Below are positions 39,934-48,312 of a stretch of 64,000 nt of DNA, in pieces. The stretch comes from Planctomycetaceae bacterium (GTDB lineage Bacteria > Planctomycetota > Planctomycetia > Planctomycetales > Planctomycetaceae), in contig JAKFWA010000030.1 of assembly GCA_021732995.1 (NCBI GenBank), forward strand, positions 1-64,000, written 5' to 3'. The translations under genes were made by a program, and so were the position numbers. Positions within the stretch are counted from its first letter, which is position 1. Every line of letters starts with the position of its first letter. The notes below the pieces were generated by a model. The model had not been told where the DNA came from, did not search any database, and saw nothing but the letters and a program-made list of their open reading frames with translations.

Positions 39934-40070
39934 ATGCAGCGACTTCGACAGCCCAGCGAAGCCCAGAAGCTACGGCCCGACTTCATGCGGTAACTGAAGG
40001 CTGTGAGCCGGAAATCTGCGCATCCATCATGGTGGTGTCGTGATCATCCGGATCAATTTGTCGGACTGGG

Positions 40071-40805
40071 TCACAGGATCTGGCCATCGCGAGTGCGTTC
40101 AATCGCGCCGTTGCGCCAGCGACAAATCTCAGAATGCTCAAGACGCGGATCGTCTTTGAACCGGGTGTTGCCGATGGCTTTGTCGACGACTTCCAGTTGC
40201 AGCAGTTCGTCGGGATACGGCTGAAGTATCTGGGCTAAAGCGTCTGCGTCTTTGATGGTGTGATTCATCCAAATGGCATGCTGTTCGGTCGGTAGTATCA
40301 CTGCTTCACGATGATGGAACAGAGTGAAGAACGGCGATGGTTCGCACGTGACGATCGTGCATGAGTCGTGAACTTTGCCGTCAATCGTCGCCCGATCCCA
40401 CAGTCCGGCGAACGCATAGAGGGGCTGGTCCGTAGTTGTCACTCGGTACGCTGTCTTGTTGGGAGCCACCCCTTGCCATTCATAGAACGCGGACGCTGGA
40501 ACCAAGCAGCGACGATCTTTGACCGACGCTCGGAAGGCGGGTTTCTTGCTCAGCTCTTCGCCAACAGCGTTGAAGGTCGTGTACTTCGAGCTGATCTCCT
40601 TGGACCAACGGGGGGTGAGCCACCACTCAACCATCGCCATTTCGCGCGCTCCCTCTTCGTTGAAGCGAATGATTGGCACTTGCGACTTCGGGCAGACGTT
40701 GAATCGAGGGAATTCAAAGGACGTCTGCAACTCGACTGGCAATGTGGCGTTGAACGTCCTGGCGATCTCTGCGGCAGAGACTTGGATCACATAGCGTCCG
40801 CACAT
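40071..40805 (-). CDS. SOS response-associated peptidase (SRAP, YedK/HMCES family)
   Basis: The 244-residue protein begins MCGRY, giving the catalytic Cys2 after removal of Met. It carries the family's conserved FYEW (Glu) and the LFHHREAVILP region (His). YedK/HMCES proteins form a thiazolidine crosslink to abasic sites in single-stranded DNA and protect them. The gene follows umuC by 3 bp on the same strand, so it is very probably co-transcribed with umuDC. That links abasic-site shielding to translesion synthesis. Length is normal and all key residues appear present. Confidence 0.93.
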   Translation of the reverse strand: MCGRYVIQVSAAEIARTFNATLPVELQTSFEFPRFNVCPKSQVPIIRFNEEGAREMAMVEWWLTPRWSKEISSKYTTFNAVGEELSKKPAFRASVKDRRCLVPASAFYEWQGVAPNKTAYRVTTTDQPLYAFAGLWDRATIDGKVHDSCTIVTCEPSPFFTLFHHREAVILPTEQHAIWMNHTIKDADALAQILQPYPDELLQLEVVDKAIGNTRFKDDPRLEHSEICRWRNGAIERTRDGQIL

Positions 40806-40808
40806 ACT

Positions 40809-42071
40809 TCACCCGGTTCGCGCGTGAGGAAGATCAGCCCAAGATGTCGTGTACTGAGGCGAGAGTTGATTGAAGCGGGCTTGCCAATCGGATTCGTTCG
40901 TGCCTTCGGCTCCGAAGCGCACTGCACCTCGACCGTGAAGTTGATTGATCTTATCCACAGCGTCCATCAATGCCGCCGATTTTTGGCGAGCGGCTTTGTC
41001 ATCGAACAATGTGAGTTGAGCGGACGCAGCAGGTCGCAAGTCCGTCAGTAGGCAGCCGGCTTTGCGGTAGTCAATCCCCTCACGAAACATCTTCTCAACC
41101 AATGGGCGGGCCGCAGCCAGTAGCTCTGGCGTCGAGGCTGTGGCTGTCTCAAGCCGAATACCACGTGCGGGGAAGTGCTTTGCCGACTGATTGAAGTGGC
41201 TGGTCTCCAGCCAGACTTGTAGGTGACCGGCAACCGAGCCTTGCTTGCGGACCTTGACCGCAGCTCGCGCCACATAGGTCGCAACGGCTTGTTGCATCTC
41301 GTCCAACGTCAGCACGGATCGACCAAAGGAACGCGAACAGCAGATCGCCTTCTTTGCCGGCGTGAATAGCTCAAGCGGCAAGCAGCTTTCGCCACGCAGT
41401 TCTCGGACAAGTTTTAGACCAACGATCGTCAACTCTCGCATTATCCAAGCGTCGTCAGCGTCCCGGAGTTGCAAGGCGGTCATGATGCCCGCAGCTTGAA
41501 GCCGAACCGTGTGTTTGCGTCCAATGCCCCAGACGTCGCCGACAGCCGTGGCCGCGAGAGCGTCTGTTTGATCTGCGGATGTCAGCAGCGTCTTCACTCC
41601 GCTGGGCAACTTCTTGGCGACGCGATTGGCGAGCTTGGCCAACGCTTTGCTAGGAGCGATGCCGACACAGGTTGGAATGCCGGTCCATTGTTTGACCGTG
41701 GCTCGCACTCGCTGGCCGAAGTCGAGCGGGTCTTGCTGTTCCGCTGTCGGCACATCCAAGAAGCTCTCATCGATCGAGTATGGCTCGATGTTGTCGGCGA
41801 ATTGACGGAGCGTGGTCAGGACTCGCGAACTCATATCACTATAGAGTGTGTAGTTGCTGGAGAAGACCTGGATGCGATGCTTCCTGATTTCCCGTTCGAT
41901 TTGAAAGACGGGAATACCCATCGGGATGCCGAGGGCTTTGGATTCGTTGCTTCTCGCAACGACGCAGCCATCGTTGTTGGACAGCACGACGATGGGCTGA
42001 CCTTCGAGCGCAGGCCGAAAGACACGTTCGCAGCTTGCGTAGAAGTTGTTGCAATCAACCAGTGCGAACAT
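40809..42071 (-). CDS. umuC: Y-family DNA polymerase, UmuC-like
   Basis: The start at 42071 ([18 protein letters not shown]) matches the family N-terminus. The 420-residue protein has the catalytic acidic residues in LVDCNNF and YSIDESFLD, a helix-hairpin region ([18 protein letters not shown]) and the little-finger region. The C-terminus ends with the DUF4113-like stretch (LTLFDD, RFGAEGT) typical of UmuC rather than DinB. The product would be the catalytic subunit of polymerase V with UmuD. It begins 5 bp after the umuD stop and is followed by the SRAP gene. Confidence 0.93.
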   Translation of the reverse strand: MFALVDCNNFYASCERVFRPALEGQPIVVLSNNDGCVVARSNESKALGIPMGIPVFQIEREIRKHRIQVFSSNYTLYSDMSSRVLTTLRQFADNIEPYSIDESFLDVPTAEQQDPLDFGQRVRATVKQWTGIPTCVGIAPSKALAKLANRVAKKLPSGVKTLLTSADQTDALAATAVGDVWGIGRKHTVRLQAAGIMTALQLRDADDAWIMRELTIVGLKLVRELRGESCLPLELFTPAKKAICCSRSFGRSVLTLDEMQQAVATYVARAAVKVRKQGSVAGHLQVWLETSHFNQSAKHFPARGIRLETATASTPELLAAARPLVEKMFREGIDYRKAGCLLTDLRPAASAQLTLFDDKAARQKSAALMDAVDKINQLHGRGAVRFGAEGTNESDWQARFNQLSPQYTTSWADLPHARTG

Positions 42072-42076
42072 GAACC

Positions 42077-42508
42077 TCACCGCTGAAACTGATGTATGAC
42101 GGAGGTCACAACGCCCCACACTTGGACTTCGGATTCAGGACCAAGTTGAATCGGTGGTTGGTTGGGATTGTCTGCGACGAGCCGTAGTTGCCCGCAGCGA
42201 TCGTGGTATCGTTTGACGGTCATTTCGCCATCCACCACCGCAATCACAATCGCACCGTCGCGAGCCTGCAAAGCACGATCGACAATCAGCATGTCGCCTG
42301 ACTTGATGCCAGCATCAATCATCGACGTTCCAATCGCACGAACGAAAAACGTCGCGGCGGGATGGGCCACCAACAGCTCGTGCAGGTTGAGCTTCTCTTC
42401 GGCGTAATCGTCAGCCGGGGATGGAAAGCCTGCCGACACGGGCATCGTGGCCAGTGGGATCAGCTCCGACGAAAATTCATCGACGGAGAAAACAGCAGTG
42501 ACACGCAT
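42077..42508 (-). CDS. umuD: UmuD-type translesion polymerase subunit
   Basis: The start at 42508 gives a 143-residue protein of normal UmuD length. The self-cleavage site is visible as A26-G27 (VSAGFPSP). The serine/lysine dyad is S62 (GTSMIDAGI) and K99 (GEMTVKRY). After RecA-stimulated cleavage UmuD' binds UmuC to form the mutagenic polymerase V. It is the first gene of a three-gene minus-strand run with umuC and SRAP. I found no clear LexA box upstream, but planctomycete LexA sites are not well defined. Confidence 0.93.
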   Translation of the reverse strand: MRVTAVFSVDEFSSELIPLATMPVSAGFPSPADDYAEEKLNLHELLVAHPAATFFVRAIGTSMIDAGIKSGDMLIVDRALQARDGAIVIAVVDGEMTVKRYHDRCGQLRLVADNPNQPPIQLGPESEVQVWGVVTSVIHQFQR

Positions 42509-42779
42509 GGATGAGACTCTGAGATCAATGTGTGGTCGAGCATTCGTGGCGACGAAGCAGAGCTTGATCAACTCTGCAAGACGCAGAAGCATTGAAGCGA
42601 CACCGTCCCACTTTCGGCAGAGGAACAAAGGCCACTGCTTACTTGCATCGTATTCACCCGCTCCACTAGAAGTTCCATGGAGACGTTGACCTCCATTGCT
42701 TGGTAGCCCGCTGCGGACGATGCCCTTCAAAACCGCAGCGGGCTCATTCTTGCGCAGTTAGCCAACAGGGATACTGACG

Positions 42780-43268
42780 ATGCCAGAACTGACTCCCAGC
42801 AGCACGTTCGATCTCGTTGATGGAGACATTCTCTTTCAGGATCTCAATGGGGCGGGTGGTGACGCGATCGGTGCCGTAACTGCTGGCTTCCACGGGGCAA
42901 AAATTTCCCACAACGGCATCTACTTCGGCACGGCTGGTCGAGGATTTGTGATCGAAGCCATCTATCCGCGCGTGACAGTGACTTCGATCATTCGCTACCT
43001 CGGACGCTCACATGACGCACAAGGCCGCGCTGCGGTGTTCGTCGGTCGCATGAAGCCGGCTTATCAGCAGCTTATCCCCGCAGCGATCAGCGAGGCGTTT
43101 GCAAGACTTTCCTTGCCCTATGACCGTGTCTTCACGTCTGGAGAAGATGCCCTTTATTGCAGCGAACTGATTGCAGACTCGTTTAAGTATGCCAACGGCG
43201 GCGTCACAGTCTTCCCAGAGAATCCGATGAGCTTCAGAGAATCCGATGAGCTTCAGAGAATCCGATGA
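42780..43268 (+). CDS. YiiX-like papain-fold peptidase, C-terminus cut off by a tandem repeat
   Basis: The product matches the YiiX/YebB-like permuted papain family. His44 (KISHNGIYFG) and Cys127 (ALYCSELIADSF) form the expected dyad, and GDILFQ starts the fold. Relatives hydrolyse peptidoglycan or lipid amides. After FPENPMSFR the frame enters a 19-bp unit repeated four times and meets TGA at 43266. Downstream DNA still encodes a family-like tail in the original frame (DPATGEILPYWQHYFD to RYGFVTGWE, stop at 43457). With one repeat copy the gene would give an intact protein of about 206 residues; now it yields 162. Confidence 0.8.
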   Translation: MPELTPSSTFDLVDGDILFQDLNGAGGDAIGAVTAGFHGAKISHNGIYFGTAGRGFVIEAIYPRVTVTSIIRYLGRSHDAQGRAAVFVGRMKPAYQQLIPAAISEAFARLSLPYDRVFTSGEDALYCSELIADSFKYANGGVTVFPENPMSFRESDELQRIR

Positions 43269-43292
43269 GCTTCAGAGAATCCGATGAGCTTC
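43217..43292 (+). repeat. 19-bp tandem repeat, four copies
   Basis: The unit AGAGAATCCGATGAGCTTC occurs four times without change at 43217, 43236, 43255 and 43274, followed by a partial AGAGATCC. As 19 is not a multiple of three, each copy is read in a different frame. The third copy supplies the stop that truncates the YiiX-like gene. Confidence 0.95.
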
Positions 43293-43610
43293 AGAGATCC
43301 GGCGACAGGCGAGATTCTTCCCTACTGGCAACATTACTTCGACATGATGGGCACCACAGTCCCCGAAGGCGAAGCCGGATCGAATCCTGGCAGTCAGTCG
43401 CTCTCTCCAAAACTCGACATCGTCCACCGCTACGGATTCGTCACCGGCTGGGAATAACTGGCGGCCGGTAACAATTGATTTCGCATCCGAGCAACAACGA
43501 GGTGAGCTCCGATTCAAGTCGCTCGCAAGGACATCTATCGCCGTTGCCGGAGACACCACTATCACCGACGCCTTCACCTTGCTTCCAAATCAGATCGAAG
43601 CGTTCAATGC

Positions 43611-43903
43611 CCTTTGAAATCTTTGAACGAGGGCTGTTGCGAAAGCCGGACTGTTGCCTCAAGTTGGCCAGGGAGTTTGCGTCGCAATTCCCCCGAACAT
43701 CGTGAGCAGTACGGAATGTATCCGGCAATCGATGAGCGCTCTTGCAGACGATCTCGAACGCAACCAGTCTCGGAGTCGCGTTGCACTGTCAGTCTTTCAC
43801 TTTCAATACAGGACAGACTCATCTTGAGTCTGTCCTGCTTTACTATTTTGACGCTCAATCATTGAACCATCACTTTGACGATTCCCGACGGTTGAACTCC
43901 GTC
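43611..43903 (+). mobile_element. IS110-derived miniature element, copy F (both ends present)
   Basis: About 293 bp, beginning CCTTTGAAATCTTTGAACG and ending GGTTGAACTCCGTC. The second half matches copy C, including the hairpin GGACAGACTCA / TGAGTCTGTCC at 43811-43835. The transposase start is damaged (ATGTATCCGGCAATCGATGA). It ends 4 bp before the stop codon of the DUF5131 gene. Confidence 0.75.
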
Positions 43904-43907
43904 GCGA

Positions 43908-44648
43908 TCACGCGGCGTCGTGTCGGCGGACTGCGTGCGGCCAGGCTTGGCGAACTTCGTCTTCAATCAGGCCATCAAACACGAGCTTAGTGCCGCTGTA
44001 GTACTGCTTGTGAAACAGAGCCACGCCAGCCGCGTCACACTCGTCGCGAATACTGCGCACACAGTCTTCGTTCATGGCACGACGCTTGTTTTTGCCCGCA
44101 CGCTCGCAACCAGTAATCACCCAGTCCAGCTTCTGAATGCGGCGACCAAAATGGACCGGTCCGAGCAGAGGTTCCGCTGACACGAAGCGGATGGCTGCCG
44201 GAATCTTTGCCAGAACGTCCAGGCGCTTGATTTGGCTCTGGTCCTCAATCGTCGTACCCAACCAGACGTTTGGGTAACCCTCGTTCCAATCCTTGGGAAG
44301 CCGATCCCGAATCAACTCCGGACGCTTGGTAAGAATCAGCCAATCCAGATTCCCGCACGCTTTGATGATCTCCCACGCCTCGTCTCTCCATTCATCAGCA
44401 CCAGGGTGAAAGAAGTCCGACATTGAACAAGTGAAGACCCGAAACCGAGTTCCCTCGTTGATTGCTTTTTGATTCCAGCGGGCAGGGTTGTCCCATGTCT
44501 TTGTGCGCATCGGCCCGTGGAAGGGTTCACGGCCGGAGCGTTTCATGATTGCCGCGATGTAGCAGTACTGGCAGGCCGCCGAGACTTTGTTGCAGCCCCA
44601 CCAAGGATTCCATGTGTGATGTGTCCAACCAATCTTTGAGAATAGCAT
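43908..44648 (-). CDS. DUF5131 (phage Gp37/Gp68-like) protein
   Basis: This 246-residue protein matches DUF5131 from its start (KIGWTHHTWNPWWGC). Three cysteines (C19, C26, C29 in GCNKVSAACQYCY) resemble a radical-SAM-type cluster motif with wider first spacing. Conserved stretches such as DFFHPGADEWRDEAW and WLILTKRPE are present. The family occurs in phages and mobile regions and is predicted to be a radical SAM-like enzyme, but no reaction is established. It stands alone here, next to IS110-derived copy F. The family call is firm and the function open. Confidence 0.9.
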   Translation of the reverse strand: MLFSKIGWTHHTWNPWWGCNKVSAACQYCYIAAIMKRSGREPFHGPMRTKTWDNPARWNQKAINEGTRFRVFTCSMSDFFHPGADEWRDEAWEIIKACGNLDWLILTKRPELIRDRLPKDWNEGYPNVWLGTTIEDQSQIKRLDVLAKIPAAIRFVSAEPLLGPVHFGRRIQKLDWVITGCERAGKNKRRAMNEDCVRSIRDECDAAGVALFHKQYYSGTKLVFDGLIEDEVRQAWPHAVRRHDAA

Positions 44649-44823
44649 TATAGGTCATTCCAAACTGAAAGAACGAAGGCTACCGATCAGAAGCGGTCGG
44701 TAGGGAATTAGTACGGAGTGGGAATCCAATCTTGAATTCCCGCTCCAGGACCCTCGTGGTCAGTGGATCGCCAACTCCGCCACCGTCATGGGCGGGTAGG
44801 TCAGGAGACGCGGTGATCGCAAG

Positions 44824-44859
44824 GACGCCGCAACCGATAAGTCGCGTTGCGGCGTCTTT
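44824..44859. terminator. terminator-like hairpin
   Basis: A perfect 11-bp stem GACGCCGCAAC / GTTGCGGCGTC with an 11-nt loop is followed by TTTA on the plus strand. It lies in a gene-free gap (44649-45116). Confidence 0.5.
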
Positions 44860-45032
44860 ATGCGGAAGAGTGAGAAAGCAGCCCCTCTTCAACCAAATCG
44901 TCGTATGTGGCTCCCGGTGGACTCGTAAAGCGGCCGGGTTAGCCTTCCTGAATTGCAAGCTCTTTTGGTATCTACAACTACTAACAGGTACTTGAGTTTT
45001 ACCTAAACCGTAGGCGCCGGTTAGACGCATTC

Positions 45033-45092
45033 CTCAGCCACAGCTCGATCAAGATTTTGGTCCGCGACATGGGGTCGCGGGCTGTGGCTGAG
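45033..45092. repeat. long interrupted inverted repeat
   Basis: Outer arms of 12 bp (CTCAGCCACAGC / GCTGTGGCTGAG) enclose inner arms of 7 bp (CCGCGAC / GTCGCGG). The structure is a two-stem hairpin of 60 bp with an asymmetric internal loop, just downstream of the hypothetical gene at 45117. It could be a terminator, a REP-like element or an IS end. Confidence 0.6.
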
Positions 45093-45116
45093 AAAGCTGA
45101 TTCAGGTGCTTAGACG

Positions 45117-45551
45117 TCAGATTTGGTCTCGCACGGAGTCCCAGACTTCGAGGGCTCCCTCGACGAATCCGAGTACGAAGTCGTCACTATGTCGTCGTTC
45201 GTCGTCCTCTCCGACTGCTGCATCCCAGAACTCGTCACTGTCGCGGCGAGAGCTGTTTTCCAAACCCAGGATGATGCAAACAAGGTGGTGGCCTGCTCCG
45301 AAGGCGTCGGTTTCCAAGGTAGTCAGCGCGAGTTCGCGATCGGCTGGAGAAGTCGTCTCCCACCACTTTGATAGGTTCGACAACTCCTTGTATTCCGCAA
45401 ATTCTGTCGCCCACTCTCGCCCGGACGCGAAGCCTTCGGTCCGCTCGGCTGTTCCCGTTGCCGCTTTAGACGCTCTCAGTCGTTCAACGAGGACCGCAGT
45501 CTGCTCTTGGTCATTTCCACCGTTGTTTCGGGACGTAGCAATATCATTCAT
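45117..45551 (-). CDS. acidic hypothetical protein
   Basis: The 144-residue protein has no recognised domain, signal peptide or membrane segment. It is rich in Asp and Glu, especially at the C-terminus (DEFWDAAVGEDDERRHSDDF), and probably all-helical (residues 40-140). The composition and long open frame support a real gene, but there is no neighbour on the same strand to hint at function. The 60-bp inverted repeat lies 25 bp beyond its stop. Confidence 0.55.
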   Translation of the reverse strand: MNDIATSRNNGGNDQEQTAVLVERLRASKAATGTAERTEGFASGREWATEFAEYKELSNLSKWWETTSPADRELALTTLETDAFGAGHHLVCIILGLENSSRRDSDEFWDAAVGEDDERRHSDDFVLGFVEGALEVWDSVRDQI

Positions 45552-46510
45552 GTCAGACTTTCAGTACTTGGTTTAGCTATGGATTCCACCAGTCGCACAG
45601 GTGGAAGAACATGTCCACAACGTGTAAGAGATTCAGACGCTTCGCCTCGAATCTCGAAGCCATCAGCAGATTCAGCTGACAGCTTGGCTCACTGAGCCCC
45701 AAGCCTTGGAGTAAGAGATCACTGGGCAAGCACGAATCATCACGGGATGAATTCCACGTGGGACTGAAGTGCTTGTCAGGAGTCAAAGAGGCATCGACGC
45801 CTCTACCGCGGTGTTCCACCGATGGAAAGTAAACGTGTGGAACCAGGAGCCAACCCAAGATCGGAAATCCCCGCCGGGATTCAGTATCAATTTGGAAGGC
45901 GAGTCACAGGTAAAGCCGCAGTCGTCGCAACTTAGTTTACCAAGGTCATCCCCACATCCTGGGGAGCGATCGCATTCTGCGATCGCGAGTTGTGTCTGTT
46001 CGAAACCAGTAAGTGCCGCCTTGGCGGAAGGCGGGCAGGGCGTTCAATAAAAGTCTGGTCGCCAGCTGAGAACGCAGTTTGTATTGCAGGCGGTTCGGTG
46101 TAGGACAGTTCGTAGGCAGTCTCTTGCCAGCACTGACGACTATTAAGTGTCTTCCTCCAATCTAGTTTTTGGTAACACTTGCCACAGCTGTCTTCGCCAC
46201 GTGTCGCACCCCTTGTGCGAACGACGCGACATATTACGGGCGAAAATTGGCCGGCGCCAATTGTCGGCACGCATTTTTCGAAAGTTATGTAAGTTTAATG
46301 CGCCCCAGCCAGCTCCCTTTTTTGGACGCCGAAAGTTTAGCGTCTGGGTAATGTGGGGAACTGTTTTTCGCCGTGATCGTGGGTTAGAGGCATCTTAGGC
46401 CAATCGTGATTGTCGTAAGAATCAGACCATGACGACGATCTGCGTCATCACGTCTCAACCCCGCTCTTGTGTTGGCATTCATCTCCTCTGTGCAACAGCG
46501 AGCACCTCGT
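45552..46510. other. about 960 bp without a recognisable gene
   Basis: Short open frames exist on both strands, but none has a recognisable motif. A small palindrome (AATTGGC / GCCAATT, 46245-46262) is present. No tRNA-like fold was recognised. The stretch ends at the 14-bp tandem repeat. Confidence 0.4.
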
Positions 46511-46674
46511 CGTTGAACAGGAGACGTTGAACAGGAGACGTTGAACAGGAGACGTTGAACAGGAGACGTTGAACAGGAGACGTTGAACAGGAGACGTTGA
46601 ACAGGAGACGTGGAACAGGAGACGTGGAACAGGAGACGTGGAACAGGAGACGTGGAACAGGAGACGTGGAACAG
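46511..46674 (+). repeat. 14-bp tandem repeat, about 12 copies of two variants
   Basis: Seven copies of CGTTGAACAGGAGA (46511-46608) are followed by almost five copies of CGTGGAACAGGAGA. The single T/G change is fixed in each block, which points to two rounds of local amplification. It lies just downstream of the M41-like peptidase gene, and its frames on either strand encode only low-complexity peptide. Confidence 0.95.
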
Positions 46675-46694
46675 AAACCTAATACGCTCACGGT

Positions 46695-47174
46695 TCAACC
46701 CAACCACTCTTCCACGATCTCATCGACTTGCTCGTGATCCAGCGTCTCATGGGCCAGCAAGTTGTCGGCCAAAGAGGCGAGCGCCGCCCAAAGATCATCG
46801 TCCTTGAGTCGGTGATAAAGTTGAATCGAAACCTGTTCGAGATACTCCAACCGCTTGCGTTCAATCGGGAAGAGTGGCGCAGCAGCTTCCCAGGCTTCAC
46901 GCCAGTCTGCCGCCCATTCCGCAACCAAGCCAGGATGATACCGGTCGCCGGAATAAATCATTTCCGCCACCGGCCCGGCCAAGCTGACCTGCACAGTGGT
47001 CTTGGCGAACTCATCGTCGCTGATGCGCGATCGACGCCACAGCACTTGAGTGTCACCTTCACGCTCAGGTCCGTCGTCATCTTCTGGCTCGATCGTCACT
47101 TGCTTCACCTTGCCACCGAGCAGATGAGCAATCAACGCATGACCGGCTTCGTGATAGGCAATGAGTTCCGACAT
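46695..47174 (-). CDS. stand-alone M41-like metallopeptidase domain protein
   Basis: The 159-residue product begins with a zinc-binding HEAGH motif (residues 8-12). It continues with segments typical of the FtsH protease domain (TVQVSLAGPVAEMIYSG). There is no AAA ATPase domain or membrane segment, so it is only the peptidase half. Such short M41-like proteins are frequent in planctomycetes and have no known substrate. The third zinc ligand is probably an acidic residue in the EWAADWREAW stretch. Nearby genes do not indicate a partner. Confidence 0.8.
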   Translation of the reverse strand: MSELIAYHEAGHALIAHLLGGKVKQVTIEPEDDDGPEREGDTQVLWRRSRISDDEFAKTTVQVSLAGPVAEMIYSGDRYHPGLVAEWAADWREAWEAAAPLFPIERKRLEYLEQVSIQLYHRLKDDDLWAALASLADNLLAHETLDHEQVDEIVEEWLG

Positions 47175-47258
47175 AGATGACGTTGATTCGCTGCGAGGGA
47201 TTCGTGATGGGACGACACAGGAACTGGTGTCGCTGCTCTTTTCAAGTCGCGATCATTG

Positions 47259-47891
47259 TCAGTCGGGCAGCACCTTCACTCGGATCTTCCGATAGAGGAC
47301 TGTGCTGTGGGGATCGTGGGCTTGGAGAGCGATCAGGCCGTGTGAGAGCACTCGGTCTTCCCAACTGTCCGGTCGTTTTGGCTGCATGGGTTCGGTGTAG
47401 TCCACCGTCGTCTGGCCATTCACTTTGATCACGATTCGTTTGCCAGACACGACAAGGTGATACTCAAACCATTCGTTGTCTTTGACGGGTGTCGAATCGT
47501 GATCTTCCACGACAAGAAGACTTCCTGTTTGTCGTTTGTCTCCACACGAATTGCAGACCTGCGCCTCGTAGCCCTTCTTTAAGAACTTGCTCTGCGGCCC
47601 GGTGTGAAAGAAGACGCCACCGTTGGAGCCAGGCTTGGCCAACACCTCGACCTTGAGTTCGAAGTTCTTGAAGTCATGTTGGTTGACTGGTCCCACGTAG
47701 CTCAGCCGAGCCAGTGGCCCACCACCGGCAACGATGGCTCCGTCTTGCACTTTGAAGCACTCGTCATGGTCTTCGGCATTCCAACCATCGAGTGTCTTGC
47801 CGTCGAAGAGGCTTTGCCACTGTCCGTCGTCTGCGTGTGAAGCGGACGCAATTGCCATTAGGGCGATGCTCATGAAGATGGCTCGGAACAT
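47259..47891 (-). CDS. DUF1080 (3-keto-disaccharide hydrolase-type) secreted protein
   Basis: Two ATGs lie 6 bp apart at 47897 and 47891. The ribosome site AAGGAG is only 1 bp from the first and 7 bp from the second, so 47891 (MFRAIFMSIALMAIASASHA) is preferred. The 210-residue protein has a signal peptide and then a DUF1080 domain (WQSLFDGKTLDGWN near its start, SNGGVFFHTG in the middle). DUF1080 is a concanavalin-like fold found in large numbers in planctomycetes; some relatives act on 3-keto-glycosides. It overlaps or abuts the DoxX gene upstream. Confidence 0.92.
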   Translation of the reverse strand: MFRAIFMSIALMAIASASHADDGQWQSLFDGKTLDGWNAEDHDECFKVQDGAIVAGGGPLARLSYVGPVNQHDFKNFELKVEVLAKPGSNGGVFFHTGPQSKFLKKGYEAQVCNSCGDKRQTGSLLVVEDHDSTPVKDNEWFEYHLVVSGKRIVIKVNGQTTVDYTEPMQPKRPDSWEDRVLSHGLIALQAHDPHSTVLYRKIRVKVLPD

Positions 47892-47893
47892 CG

Positions 47894-48295
47894 TCATTCT
47901 CCTTGTCGCTGCTGTTTGCTCGACTTCAGATCGCTTGGCCTTGTGTGCCAAAAAGCCCACAACAGGAACACCGCCTGAAGTGGCAGCCGAAGGAAATGCA
48001 CCATTGGCGATGCCGGAAGCAATTCCTGATGTTGATAGAGATAAATGTTCGCAGGGAAAAGGGCGATCAACAGAGCGAAGATTCCCCAAGCCGCCAATCG
48101 TGTGAATCGTGGAACGAGTAGCAGCACACCCAAAAGAACTTCAAAGAAGCCGCTCAGATAGACCAGTCCCAAGTGGAACGGCAGATACGGGGGCATGATC
48201 GTCATATAGAAATTGGGATTCATGAAGTGCATCGTGCCTGCTCCGATCATGAATATCGCAAGCAGGCATTGGAATGTGATCTTCGTTCGGCTCAT
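47894..48295 (-). CDS. DoxX-family membrane protein
   Basis: The start at 48295 (MSRTKITFQCLLAIFMIGAG) gives 133 residues with four predicted membrane helices. The DoxX pattern is visible: a first helix ending GTMHFMNP, LGLVYLSGFFEVLLGVLLL, and a C-terminal helix. DoxX-like proteins are small membrane proteins of uncertain redox role. The gene ends at 47894, next to the DUF1080 start at 47891, and begins 18 bp after the hydrolase stop. A minus-strand operon from the carbonic anhydrase to DUF1080 is therefore likely. Confidence 0.85.
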   Translation of the reverse strand: MSRTKITFQCLLAIFMIGAGTMHFMNPNFYMTIMPPYLPFHLGLVYLSGFFEVLLGVLLLVPRFTRLAAWGIFALLIALFPANIYLYQHQELLPASPMVHFLRLPLQAVFLLWAFWHTRPSDLKSSKQQRQGE

Positions 48296-48312
48296 GTGAT
48301 CCGCCTCACCGT

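Noticed and set aside
45577-45858. Minus-strand 93-codon frame after the acidic hypothetical gene
   Set aside because: Composition is not protein-like (many Leu, Ser and Trp), there is no ribosome site, and no family is recognised.
46511-46674. CRISPR-like array
   Set aside because: The repeats are directly adjacent 14-mers with no spacers and there are no cas genes.
46384-46707. Open frames of about 100 codons across the 14-bp repeat encoding SCSTSPVQRLLF-type peptides
   Set aside because: They are by-products of a tandem repeat whose unit is not a multiple of three; every frame is low-complexity and no start or ribosome site supports them.
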